A stretch of DNA of 64,000 bases from Struthio camelus. Its lineage: Eukaryota > Chordata > Aves > Struthioniformes > Struthionidae. The notes below the pieces were generated by a model. It was given only the letters and a program-made list of their open reading frames with translations. It was not told the origin of the DNA and made no database searches. Position numbers and translations under genes: made by a program. Location: positions 23,234,997 to 23,298,996 of the forward strand of contig NC_090953.1 of the NCBI RefSeq assembly GCF_040807025.1, read 5' to 3'. This document shows positions 20,290 through 30,935 of this stretch, piece after piece; the stretch's first letter is position 1; each line of letters begins with the position of its first letter.

Positions 20290-20900
20290 GATAGTGCAGC
20301 ACCATCAAAGCACAAAAGAGGCAGATGGACCTAGATAAACCAAGCTAAACAACGTGCACCTACTCCGGCAGTGCAACATCCCAACCAAGAACCTTGCAAA
20401 CAGCAACGGTAGGGAAATACTTCAAACCCGAGGAACAAACAACCCATCAAGTTTCAACCTGCGATCTCTAGTTTTGCAACAGGCCTTCAAAGCGAGCAAA
20501 TGGCTGGTATTGCTACAGGAAAGGAGATCTATGTACCGGAAAAAAGAAAATACCCCCCACGCAAGAAAGAAGACAGAGTTCCCCGCAAGGCAAGAAAGCA
20601 ACATAGGCAAAGCAATCAAAACGATAGGTATCTCATGGTTGCGTTGAATTGGGTGGAATGATCCCAAAGTATACGGGCCAGATTGCACACCGATATAAAA
20701 GAGCACAGCTGAAACATCTGGCAGAAGGACGCCTGGATGATTGCAGGAGTACTGAGCAACGCGCGACGATCTCTCTGCTAATCAGCGCAGGAGTTACAGA
20801 CGATAAGGACAGCCAAAGCGCCTTTCCTCCGGGAACACGCTACAGAAAACTGCAATCTTTCTGTCACACAGAAACAAGGAAATTCCTGATTTCCAAATGC
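20290..20900 (+). other. A-rich, T-poor block with TATA box
   Basis: The plus strand here is strikingly rich in A and C and poor in T, unlike the flanks. A 97-codon frame (20354-20647) is open, with no recognised product. A strong TATA box, TATAAAA at 20694-20700 within CCGATATAAAAGAGCAC, follows. This strand bias plus a TATA box is typical of retroviral LTR or internal sequence, so a degraded endogenous retroviral fragment is one reading; an unknown promoter is another. No LTR ends were found. Confidence 0.3.
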
Positions 20901-22900
20901 AAACAAGCGAGCCCGGCACCAGCCTCCTGCTCGGCGGCAGGGCCAGCGCGGCTGCAGCCCGGGAGAAGGCACGCCACCAGCTTCGGGGGACCTTGCCTCC
21001 CCTCCCCTGCTGCGGGCGCAGCTTCCCGGCGAGCCGGGTAAATCCCCCTGCGTGGGCACCGCGGGACCTGGCCGCCGCAGCGGCTGCAGGACTCGCGCCC
21101 GGTTCCTTTGATGCTCTCTGACGCTTCTCTGGAGGAAACCCTGTGGGTGCTTTGCTCATTAGAAGGTGCAGCAGGGAAGGTGTGGGTGAGCTCTAATGGT
21201 CTGCGGCACGCCAGGGGAAAACGTACCTGTGTGATCTAGGAACTTCCCCCCCCACCCCACGCCCAGTGAGCTGGGGACTCCCGAGCGTCCCTCTGCGCCT
21301 GCAGGAGTGGGAGCAGACCAAACGCCCCGTTTGCCTGGCTGCGAATGCCGTTTGGTCCCTTTGTCAGGCCTGACCGCAGGGTTTGGCCGAGGGGAGCTCG
21401 CTTGACCTGGTTTCTGTGCCGTGGCGCTTCGGTGCATGACAAAGAGCAGCTGAGCCAGGACCGGGGTTAAAGTAGGAGCATGCTCTAATTACACTGCGGT
21501 CACAGGAAAATCCCCTTGACTTTGATAGAAGATGCATGTGGCCATTACACAGCTCGGCGGGCCGGGCCTGGCAACCGCAGGGGAGTCTGCCGCAACGTGC
21601 TCTCGCCCGGACGCCGGGCAGTGGCACAGCCTTGATTTTACGCCGACGTTTCTCTGGCCCTGCAGCCTGGCTGCCAGAGAAATGGGTCAGGGCGGAGGGC
21701 AGGATGCTGCCCAGGCAAAGCTTCCTGAGAAGAGTAAAGACAAACAAAGCAACTTAGCAACAAACTGAAAATCAGCTCTGGCTGGTCCTCTAAAACCAAG
21801 AATACCTGGAAAACACTGTTTTCGTCTCATGCCTTTTCAACCAAAGCGAAGCAAGGGGATTGAAGGTCCAGGTGGAGTCAATCATGTAAACCAGGAGGAG
21901 GTTGTGATCCTTTCCCTGGGAGCGCAGGGTGGGAAACTCAAACCCTTTTGCTACCTGAGAGGTTTCCCTGTGGGAGAGCTTCCACCCCCGCCCGGCTGCA
22001 GGAACTGCGGGGATGGGGTCATCCCTGGAGATGCTGATAAAGCACTATCAGATTACTCAGATTCACAGTTCCCTTCTCCGTGGGTGTCCGTGTTGCCCAC
22101 AGGCATGTGTCACCCTCTCTCCACACCTCGGTTCATACTTCACCGCTTTATAAAAGTGAGACCTGTGGTGTCCCACAGCCCAGGTGACAGTCCTAACTGC
22201 TGGGTGACTCTGTGATGAGCAGAGCGCTCCCCTCAGCTCCTCGCTCTGGGACTCCAGCCTTCCTAGCATTCTTCTGAAATGACACATTTTGCTATAATTT
22301 GTGGATAGTTTCTGGTCAACTGAGACAACATGTTTCTTCCCCCAGCACTCGCAGCCCTGCCGTGCCACCCTCAAAGAGCGCAGCACATGAGCGAGTGGCC
22401 AAGCAGAGAGGTGCTGGGTCCTGGCCAGGCAAGGAGCATGGGGCAGCAAGGCCAAGGGCCCAGGACAAGTCACCTCTCCTTGAGGCTCTTGGTGGTGCAA
22501 GGGGTACAACGGCCCAAAAAGCTGAGCAAAGAAACCTCCTTTCTCAGACCCAGCTGGCTGCTGCTGTGCGTTAGCTCTCCTGGCCATGGAAAGCCTACCG
22601 GCACATCCTCTGAGGTGGGGTGGGATGCGAGCTCCCCAGCCAGCACCAGCCTGGCAGCTTGCACTTCCAACTAGGAAGGGCAAGCCCAGGTGTTTGATGC
22701 CCATAAAAAGAAAACATCTGTTTGGCAAACATAGAAATCCCATTAATCACCTCTAAATCCCCTCCTTCCCACGCAGCAATTTTCAGTGCCTGGAAGGGAA
22801 AAAATAAATGAGTGAAGTTCTTGGCTCTGCCGGCCATGACATTTCTGGATTCAGGCCCAAAAGCTTGGGCTGCTGGACATTCTCCAGCCTGGTACATGAG
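20901..22900. other. Gene-free tract with small CpG-rich start
   Basis: CpG-rich to about 21130, then ordinary composition. The 226-codon minus frame at 22063-22743 has no recognisable domain and no codon pattern that persuades me. No RNA gene or transposon end was seen. Confidence 0.4.
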
Positions 22901-25860
22901 TGGAGTTCTTGTTAGCCAACTGCTTTGAAATTCAAGATCTTTCGCTCCATCCCTCTATCCGTTCCCTGTGTCTCCTGGGAACTTGGCCTGTGCAAGCCAG
23001 GAACTGAACCAAATCCCTACCGCGCCCCAGCCTGGCAGGGCAGTAACCAGGCCAGAGCTCCGTTGCAGGAGCTCAGAAATGCTATGAACCGCGCTGGCAG
23101 CGGTGCGGGGGGAGCTGGACAATCCGAAGTAAGACGGCCGTCTGCGGAGGACGTCGAAGCTGGACCCAGGAGCCTCCTCCATCTCACAGGTCCATCCTTG
23201 GGGGCAGCTCCTGGGCAGAGGGTGAGGGATGGCTGCTCTGGGTTTAGGTCTCGAGTGGGTCTCTGGTCTTTCTTCCACCACTTTACGGGTCGTGGAAATG
23301 AGCCTCAAGCCAGGCCTGTTCAAAGGAGGAGGCTTAACCCCAGGCTGAGCCCTCCCTCTTGCACCTCTGCTGGCCGGGTCATCCCCCTCCCTCTGGGTTC
23401 CCGCGCCTGGATCAGCCCTTCCCACCTCCGGCCTCGGCCAAGCGTCTTCCCCCGGGGCTGGGACTCCCCGGCCCCCGCGGGCAGCCGGCCTTGCTGCCAC
23501 CGAGGGCCAGGGACTTCCCGGGCTGGCGCTGCTAGGGCAGCCCTGGCCGGGTGGCAGCCGGCCCGCGGCGGGTGAGTCAGAGCCGGCTGCTGGCGCTTGG
23601 CAGCCTTTGAAAGGGCCGCGCGTCCGAGCGGCGAGGCTTGGCGGAGCCGGTTAACCAGGCTGCCCCGGTGACGCCCGGCGATGCCCGCACCACGGCCGAG
23701 GCCTGGGAGCTCCCTGCTGCTGCCGGGAAGGGCAGCTCGGGAGGCCGGGCAGGAGGCAGGGCGGCCGCCGGGCGGGAGCCGCATCCTCCTTCTTCTCTTG
23801 CTTCCTCTCCTGCTTCGCCTCTGCTCCTTTAGTGCAGCTCCGCAGCTGGAAACGCAGGGAGCATCCGGCGGACGTGCGCGAGGGCTGCAAGCAGCACCTC
23901 GCGGAGGCGGGCTGGCGAGGCGCTCTGCGACGGCCGGGGACGCCTCCTGGCTGGAGGTTTCGGCTGTTTGAGACCCAGGGAAGGGCCTATACAGATCCTT
24001 CTGCCTCCAAAGCACCCTCAGCACTGCACGAGCCTCCCCCACCCTTTGGCAACGCGGGCTGCCGCTTTACGGGATGCAAGCCAGCCCTCAGGGATGAGCA
24101 GAGAATTCCCGCTCGCAGGTTGCAATGCAGGTATGGATCCAGCCGGGCTCTGCCCATTCAACTGCTAAGCAGTTTTAAAATGCTCCTGTTAAAAAAATCA
24201 CCAAAGAGCGTTTCTCACATGATAAGTTAAGTCAGCCCTGGAGCAGCGCGAGGGATGTGATTGCACCTGTAAAGGCTGCAGTCTGCCCATGGAGGAGGTG
24301 GTGTTCCCACTGTCAAGATGAGATCCACATGTTAAAGGTGGCTGAGAACCTCTGATCTCTTTAATTGCCTCCCATAGTTATTTACTCACTTTCTCCGCCA
24401 TTGCGAATCACCTGCAGTTACAGATTTCCTTTGATTTGCATTGCAGTTCAAAGCCGCTTACCAAACGTTTTCTTGGTCAAGTATTTTATTGCACCATCCC
24501 AGTGATCACTGGTATTTAGAAGCTGGCAGAGAGATGCAACTGCTACTGGAGAGGGCAGGTTTCGACCAGCCCTGGGTTCGCTGTTCATTTCTGCCAGTGC
24601 GCTCCTCACACGTCGCTGGCCAGTTCGGTGTCGCTGGCGCCTGCCTTGCCTTCAACTGGGGACTGGGACTCAGAGACATCTCTGAGTACGCTGGTCTGGG
24701 GCCCTGGACCATCTCCGGCTGTGAGTCTGCGCGGTGCCTAAAGGCTGAACTTACCTACGTCCCCGCCATGCCAGGCAGGCAGGAGGTCGACGCAGTAGAG
24801 AGGACCGTGGCCCTAAAAATGAGCTGCGCTAGGTCCTGGCAAGCTGCTGCCCGGGCAAAGTCTGCTGCCTGGGCTGGGCTGGTAGGTCTCCTTTTGACAT
24901 CCGCCCTAAGCGGTGCTTATGGCTGAAGGCATCTCAGCAAGCAAAGCGGGTCTGTGGCAGCTGAGGGCTTGGGATCCTGTGGCCGCCGCGGAGCCAGCCC
25001 GGCGCAGGGCTTGGGGCCGGGATGCCCCGTGCAGGGAGCCCAGCCTGCCTCTCCCTGCCGGCTCCCACCGAGCGCCCGGCAGGGCTGGGAAAGCGAGGGT
25101 CAGCGTGCCGGGAGGGACGTTCGCAGTTTGCGTCGGTACCATCTTCTCAAGCCTACGCCCCGATGGGCCATCCTGGCCCATCAGCTCAGCGAGAGCTGCT
25201 GGCTACGCGGCACTTTCTCAGCTCAGCCTTGTATCTGTGGAAGCCTGAACGCAGCCTTCGCTTCCTGTTTTGGGCTGGTTTTTTTTTTTTTTTTCCTTTT
25301 TGGTTAGACCTCTGTTTTTTTGGGTTTTTTGTTTTTGTTTTTTTTTTTAGCGTTGCGGTTGGCGATTATGAAATCAGAATGGGTTCCTTGCGGCGAGACT
25401 TCACTCGCCGCTGGTGTTTCTCGCTCGGGCTGCAGCGCAGCCGCCCCGAATCCCCCGTCCCACCGCGCTGGCAGCGTCCAGGCACGTTCTGGGCACCCAC
25501 GCTAGCAGCCAGCCCAGGACACAGGAGCTGCACCAAGCCCCGGCAGCCGGACGGCAGCTACCTCTCCTCTTGTCCCCGGCCCAAGGGCTGGGTTGACGGC
25601 AGCTATTAACACCTCCCGGCGCAGGCCTCCCACCACCTTCCCACCAAGCCGAAGGAGGGAGGAAGACCGAGGAGCTGCTCCGCGAGCGACGAAGCTGCAG
25701 CAGGCGCCGTCCCACCAGCCTGTGTCCAGCGCATGGGACGCCGCGAACAAGACGAAAACTCTGGCCAGGGCCCAGGGCGCTGCGCAGACCCCGTCCGTGG
25801 TGAGGCTCACAGCTCAGCGTTTACTTGCACGCCCATAGAGCCTCGTTCACCGTCCAGATT
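22901..25860. other. CpG-dense tract with orphan islands
   Basis: Two CpG-rich stretches (about 23380-23990 and 24920-25850) flank an AT-richer part. Long frames such as minus 23320-24042 are stop-depleted GC-rich sequence. T-rich runs lie at 25279-25294 and 25315-25350. In the AT-richer middle, 24428-24441 holds overlapping TCF/LEF-like (CCTTTGAT) and octamer (ATTTGCAT) words. No gene is recognised. Confidence 0.4.
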
Positions 25861-25899
25861 CACCCGTCACTGATGAAAACCAGCTCTGGAGCGGGACTT

Positions 25900-26560
25900 A
25901 GCTCTGAAGGGTCTCCTGGGTGATACACCCTGCTATTCTTCGCATATTAATAAATCTGCAGTTCCTGGGATCAGCGCATACAGCGTGACCGAAGTCATAT
26001 AACATTTCAAGCGGGCAGAACAATACGCTACAGATACGCTTATGATTAGATACACATTGACTAAATACTCGTCTAATAGGATTAAGGAGCAGCCACACAG
26101 TATTCACGATACGGAAGCAAACGCCTGGCTTGGCCGTTACGCGGCTCACTCGCTCGTACGACAATCCCCCGGGCCGACCGCGACAGGCGGCTCCGACTGC
26201 CAAAACTCGAAGGCAGAAACGCCCTCCGCCGCCACAACGAAGCCGGGTCTGCCCAAACACGCCGGCCCTCGAAGGAACGCGACGGGCTCTCCCGGCCGTC
26301 GCTCCGCCACCCAGAGCCGAGCGCCGCGGACCGGCCGCAGACGAAGCTGCCCGGGCGCGCGGCCGTGGACGCGGGCAGCCCGCAGGCCCAGGGCCCGGCC
26401 GAAAAACCAGCAGGGGAAGGGAATAAAAAGCCTCCCTTCTTTCTGAGTGCCAGATGGCGAGAAACGAAAACAGCCCGGTGCGCGTCGGGCTCAGGCCCTG
26501 GGGCGACGGGACTCCGAGCGTTGTGCAACCCACTTGACTGAAGAACAGCTGAAAAGCAAG
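25900..26560. other. Mixed AT-rich then CpG-rich tract
   Basis: From 25960 to 26110 there is an AT-richer block with GATTA and TAATAGGATTAAGG homeodomain-like words. A CpG island follows to about 26560. A 280-codon minus frame (25898-26740) spans both, but its protein is Arg/Ala/Gly-rich across the island and unrecognisable, so I treat it as chance. Confidence 0.3.
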
Positions 26561-26740
26561 ACGGTCCTTGACTTGACATGTCTCACTGTCTAAGGAGGTT
26601 GTCTCATTTGCATAGTTCAGCTTTTGTGTTTCCAGGTTGGGGGGGAGCCCGTACACACAAACTTTGTCCCCGGGCAGGTAATTAGTGGGCTGGGCTCTGA
26701 TTGCTTCACTTTGTGAAGCCTGGTGGCTCTGGCAAGGCAT
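26560..26740. promoter_or_regulatory. Candidate conserved non-coding element
   Basis: An AT-richer block follows a CpG island. It contains an octamer ATTTGCAT (26606-26613), a homeodomain-type GGTAATTAG and a TGACTTGACATG word. No repeat or coding signal is present. Enhancer function is inferred from composition only. Confidence 0.25.
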
Positions 26741-29700
26741 GACAGGCTTTGGGTTTTCCAGACTTTTCAGCAGTGGGTTGTAAGGCTGGTGGGAGACGTA
26801 AATCCCAGCTCAGGGAAATGAGCGCTGCCCCGCTGAGCACTCCCTGTTCCCCAGGGTCATAAATCGGAGGGAGGAAAACACCACTGGCTTTTCCCATCAA
26901 AGCGCCAGGCAGAAGAGCTACGTTCAGTCCGTGCTGCTGGGACCGGGCTCCCGTCGGCCCTCGGGCTGGCGCTTTGCGTGGGCCAGCCCATGCGCGGCAC
27001 GGCGGCCCACCGGGCGGGCTGGGAACAGCTGCCACTAAAGACTTCCCAGCATCAGTTCCCGGCTCTGCTGATGGCCCAGACCCACACCAGGGTCAGGGGA
27101 AAGATCAGCATCTCCAGAGGGTGATTCCCGTCTGCGGCGCCCGCCTTAGAGTGACAGAGAGCCTGGAAGGCGGCCCTATCTTCCCTTGGTCTCCACGGGG
27201 CCTTTTAGCCCAGGGTGGGGATGATTTTTTAAAGATTTTTCACCCAGGAATGAAGGAGGGAAACAAACTCGCTCTGAAATCATCTGGCAACAGGCTCCGT
27301 CTCCGAGCAGGCCCTCCTGCCACCACTTTCACACAAGCTGGCTAAAACCAACTCCGAGCCCGGTTACCAGATCTGATTGATTTTCTCGTCCCCAGATGGC
27401 TGCTCTGGCTGAAGTTCAGCCCGTCTGAACTCAGTGGCAGAGCTCTCCCTCCCAGGCTACGAGTATGTTAAGCAGCCAGGATTTAAATCGTTTTCTTTTG
27501 TTTTTACCGAAAACTCTCTGTCGCACTCAGTTGGGAAGGGTGGAGGCTTGCTGGTATGTTTTCCAAACCTTCTATGACGAGAGTCAGAATTCCCCACAGC
27601 CTTTGGTCCTCCTGTCATGCCTCAGGGCAGTAACACCTCGGAGGCTTCCCAGGCAGCCAGTCTGACCTCCTCGTTGCTCTCAGGGTGGTCGAACATCTCC
27701 TCCGTATTTGCTAAGTCAAGGGGGTCACCAGGCAGCCTTGGGCTGGGTTCACCTGCTCGGCTGGCTTTGCCTCCGAGGGAATGGGGACGGGCTGGTAAGA
27801 CAGCGCAGGATGCCCCACAGCCAAGTGTGTGTCATTTGTCCATACCAACCAAAGCCTGGAGACACCATCACAGCCTCCACACTAAACATGGGATGGTCAT
27901 AAGGTTGTGCCTGGCCTTCAATGATGCCCATCGTCCTTCCCAATATCCTCACCATCCACCTCCCTGCAAAAATCTGAGTGTGGGCAGCGTGAGCCCAGCA
28001 CCCTGGGAACTCCTCCACTAGATCACCAGGAAACATATCATGGTCCCCGCTGAGAAAAGCAGTCAGAAGTCCAGGAGAAAGAGAATCAGAGAGGATAAAT
28101 CAATAAACTACTGCCAAATGTGGTTTCGATTATCGTTATTAATGCAAACTTTGAAGGGAGGAAGGAAAGACGGGAGAGCTGGTCAAGCGCGGTTAGCAAA
28201 GCTGGCGGAGCCCAGGCAGCCCTTTGATTTGGCCAGTGAGGCAACACGCATTCATCTCCAGTTGTTTGCAGGGAGCAAAGATTGTGAAATTGATTGATTG
28301 CGCAAATCAGCCGTTAACACATTTGTAGCCCAAAAAACATGAAGGGAGGGGAAAAAACCCACACATTCCTGCAGCGACACCCATCAGCTCCTCCCAAACA
28401 CACATGGAGGCTGTTGACATCAGTTGAATGAACATGGGCAGGAAGCTGGTTGAGGACCTGACAAGCCACTCTGACAAGAAGACGGTCTCTGAGTGCCCAT
28501 CTCTGGGGGCCAGCAGGAAGGTCGGGGAGCTCCACCACCCCTACTTGTTCCCAGAGGGCCACATGTCTCCTGCAGGCACTCTGCACAGTACGTGAACTTC
28601 AGCAGCAGAAGCTGGGCGCTTTTGGAACAAACCTCTCTGCCCTGGAAACACTCCTCTTTGTCTTCCTAATTTCTGGGGGCTCTTGTCAATGCTAGCTTAT
28701 CTTGGGTGTGATCCTCACCTTTATCTGCGGCTTCCCCATCGTCTCTGATGCTGCTCCTTCAAAACTCACCCCACTGATCTGGCTGGGTGGTTGCTTCTTA
28801 TCGTAAAGAGCCTGGGAACGTCACTTCCCTTCTCCCCTCCAGGGACACATGCCAAGCAAAGATAAGTATCTGCTGGCTCTCGATCAACGCTGGGGCCGGG
28901 AGGGAAAGAGGCCCTGAGCAAAGCAAGTCCCCGCCGCCCATGAGTCCCGCTCAGCACCAGGTTTTCAGGGCTGCTGACTGCCACCCGTCCTTCTGCACCA
29001 TCTGCCATCAGACACCCACTCTGCCAAAAAGCCTTAGGACACCTTGTATGTGGAGCACTCCACCTACGTGGCTGTCCTGTCTATCACGGCAGGATCTCAG
29101 TGCCAAGGCATGCCTGCAAAGCCAATCCCATTGCTCATCGAGAGGCAAAAAACAATGCAAAAAGCACTCATCAGGCAGGAGATGGGTCACAATCTCCCAG
29201 GAATTCACACCCAGAGTGGTTGATCAGCCAGTGCTGCATGGCCTAGACAGTTGCTTTATATACTTCCTGTCCTGGGACAACTTGCTGATTTTGTAATCAA
29301 GGCATTAGAAAAAATTAAATAGAAATGAAAGAGGAGTTAAGAGAGAATCCTTGCACTTAGCAAGTCATTTTCAAATCCCTTTTCTCTAGAGCTTCAGTGG
29401 GGGAAGACTAGCTTTGCTCCAAAACTGTTCCTGCAGCCTGACACCAGCAGAGAAATAAGCTCTTAACACATGCTCAGGGAAAAAAACCATAGGCATGCAG
29501 GTGTTTTGCTTCTCCTTCTCTGCTGTGCTTGGAAAGATGATGAGAAGGTAGCGTAACCCTGAGAGGGGGAACCCAAAAGCTCAGCTGAGGGGGCAGGCTC
29601 CATCTCCACAGCCTCTGCAGCCAGGACCCACCCTGCTGTCAGCTTCCTTTTGGCCTGCCCAAAGGGGAGGAGGAGATCGGGAGCCCCAGTCCCTCCCGCA

Positions 29701-30739
29701 CAGATAAAGATTCTGGGGTTGTTACTTCAGCTAGGCAAATCTCTCCAAAACCTCAAGGCCCGGGCTGTTATTTTGTAACATGCTCCACATAAAAAAAAAA
29801 AAAAAAAAAAAAAAAGTGGAAGCAGAGATCTTGGGGCGAAGGATCCCGGTCGGGACCTTCCCATTCATGGGATGAATAGGGATGCTGCGGGCTCAGTGCC
29901 ATTCTCTGCTCCCTCCTCAGGGTCTGCGTGGTCCGTCTCTGGCCAGACTCAGCCGGGGCACTGCTGAAACGCAAGCCCTGGCGGAGCAGCAGAGGGGCCT
30001 CGGGCTCCCGGAGCCCGCAGCGGTTGCTGCAGCAGCAAAACATCCACATCCTCTGAAACAAATGTTGTTTTGGCTCCCCGCAACTGCTGAAAGCCCCGGG
30101 TACCCTGCAACCCCGGCTGAGCTTTGCTCCTTCCAGCGAGCCCTTTGGGCATCCCCAACAACTTCACAGGCAAGGGCAAAGGCAGAACCGGGGAGAACCC
30201 AGCTCTGGTATCAGTCTGCTGCCTGCTCTAACGTGTCAGGGAATGACTGCAAAACAGAAAGGAAATCCTCTCCCTGCTTGGCCTCTGTGCCTCGGTGAGG
30301 AGGGCTGGGGGACTGCGCTCTCCACAGAGCAAGGCTTGAAAAGGGCTAGCTGGAAACCACCAGGGTTCCTCCAACGAAACCGAGGAGCAGGAGCTGCAAA
30401 CCAGACTTCCCCGGCACGTGGGCCAGGCTGGAATGCATCCGTCCAGGATTTTCAGAAGCTGACTGAGCCAGCAAAGCAAACATTAGCAAAGAGCTCCCGA
30501 GTCATGTAAACAAACAACCAATTAAAAGATGAAATAAATCTCCCACGTACATAACCTTTCTATTTAAACATCGTCCAGGCCTGGAAGAGCTCCAGAGCAT
30601 CTGACCCATCTGACGCCTGTGAGCTATCTGCTGAGTGGTGTAACCCAAGAGCTCTTTCTGGATGAAAGCAGTGGAGTTTCAGGGAGTGGCTTAAACTTTT
30701 TTAGCGCTTAAAAGATGCTGCCCCTTTCCCTGCAACGAG
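26741..30739. other. Gene-free intergenic tract
   Basis: CpG density falls after about 27060 and the sequence becomes ordinary intergenic DNA. No exon, RNA gene or transposon end is recognised apart from an A25 run at 29791-29815. Confidence 0.4.
29791..29815 (+). repeat. A25 homopolymer
   Basis: Twenty-five A bases follow TGCTCCACAT. No poly(A) signal or recognisable retrocopy precedes them. Confidence 0.8.
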
Positions 30740-30935
30740 GGCAGGGACTCAGAGCAGGCCCTGGACTCATGGGACCTGAGCGTTGCTGTGAGTTCAACCC
30801 CAGGCTCAGGGGGCGACCGCTGGCAAGTCACTTCCTTCCTTGGTGTCTCAGTTTCCCCGCCTGTGGAACAGGACTGATGGTGCTGACCTGGTAATGATGG
30901 GATTGAAGACTGGCATATAGGAAAAAACAGCATAA
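30740..30935 (+). mobile_element. MIR-like SINE relic
   Basis: The order of MIR blocks is visible: a tRNA-like box (GAGTTCAACCCCAGGCTC), then CAAGTCACTTCC, then TCTCAGTTTCCCCGCCTGTGG, then AATGATGGGATTGAAGACTGG. These correspond to the MIR tRNA head and core on the plus strand. MIRs are ancient amniote SINEs; this copy is heavily diverged, and its ends are approximate. Confidence 0.65.

Noticed and set aside
22063-22743. 226-codon minus-strand frame
   Set aside because: No domain, no promoter or splice sites in agreement, and composition typical of chance frames.
23320-24042. 240-codon minus-strand frame
   Set aside because: Opposite-strand frames of similar length occupy the same GC-rich island; no family resemblance.
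25898-26740. 280-codon minus-strand frame
   Set aside because: Its middle is CpG-island Arg/Ala/Gly sequence, with no domain or splice context that I recognise.
29791-29815. A25 run as a SINE or retrocopy tail
   Set aside because: No poly(A) signal, SINE body or target duplication lies upstream; it is best treated as a simple repeat.
30780-30810. tRNA-like B box (GAGTTCAACCCCAGG)
   Set aside because: It belongs to the MIR SINE head; no tRNA cloverleaf can be drawn around it.
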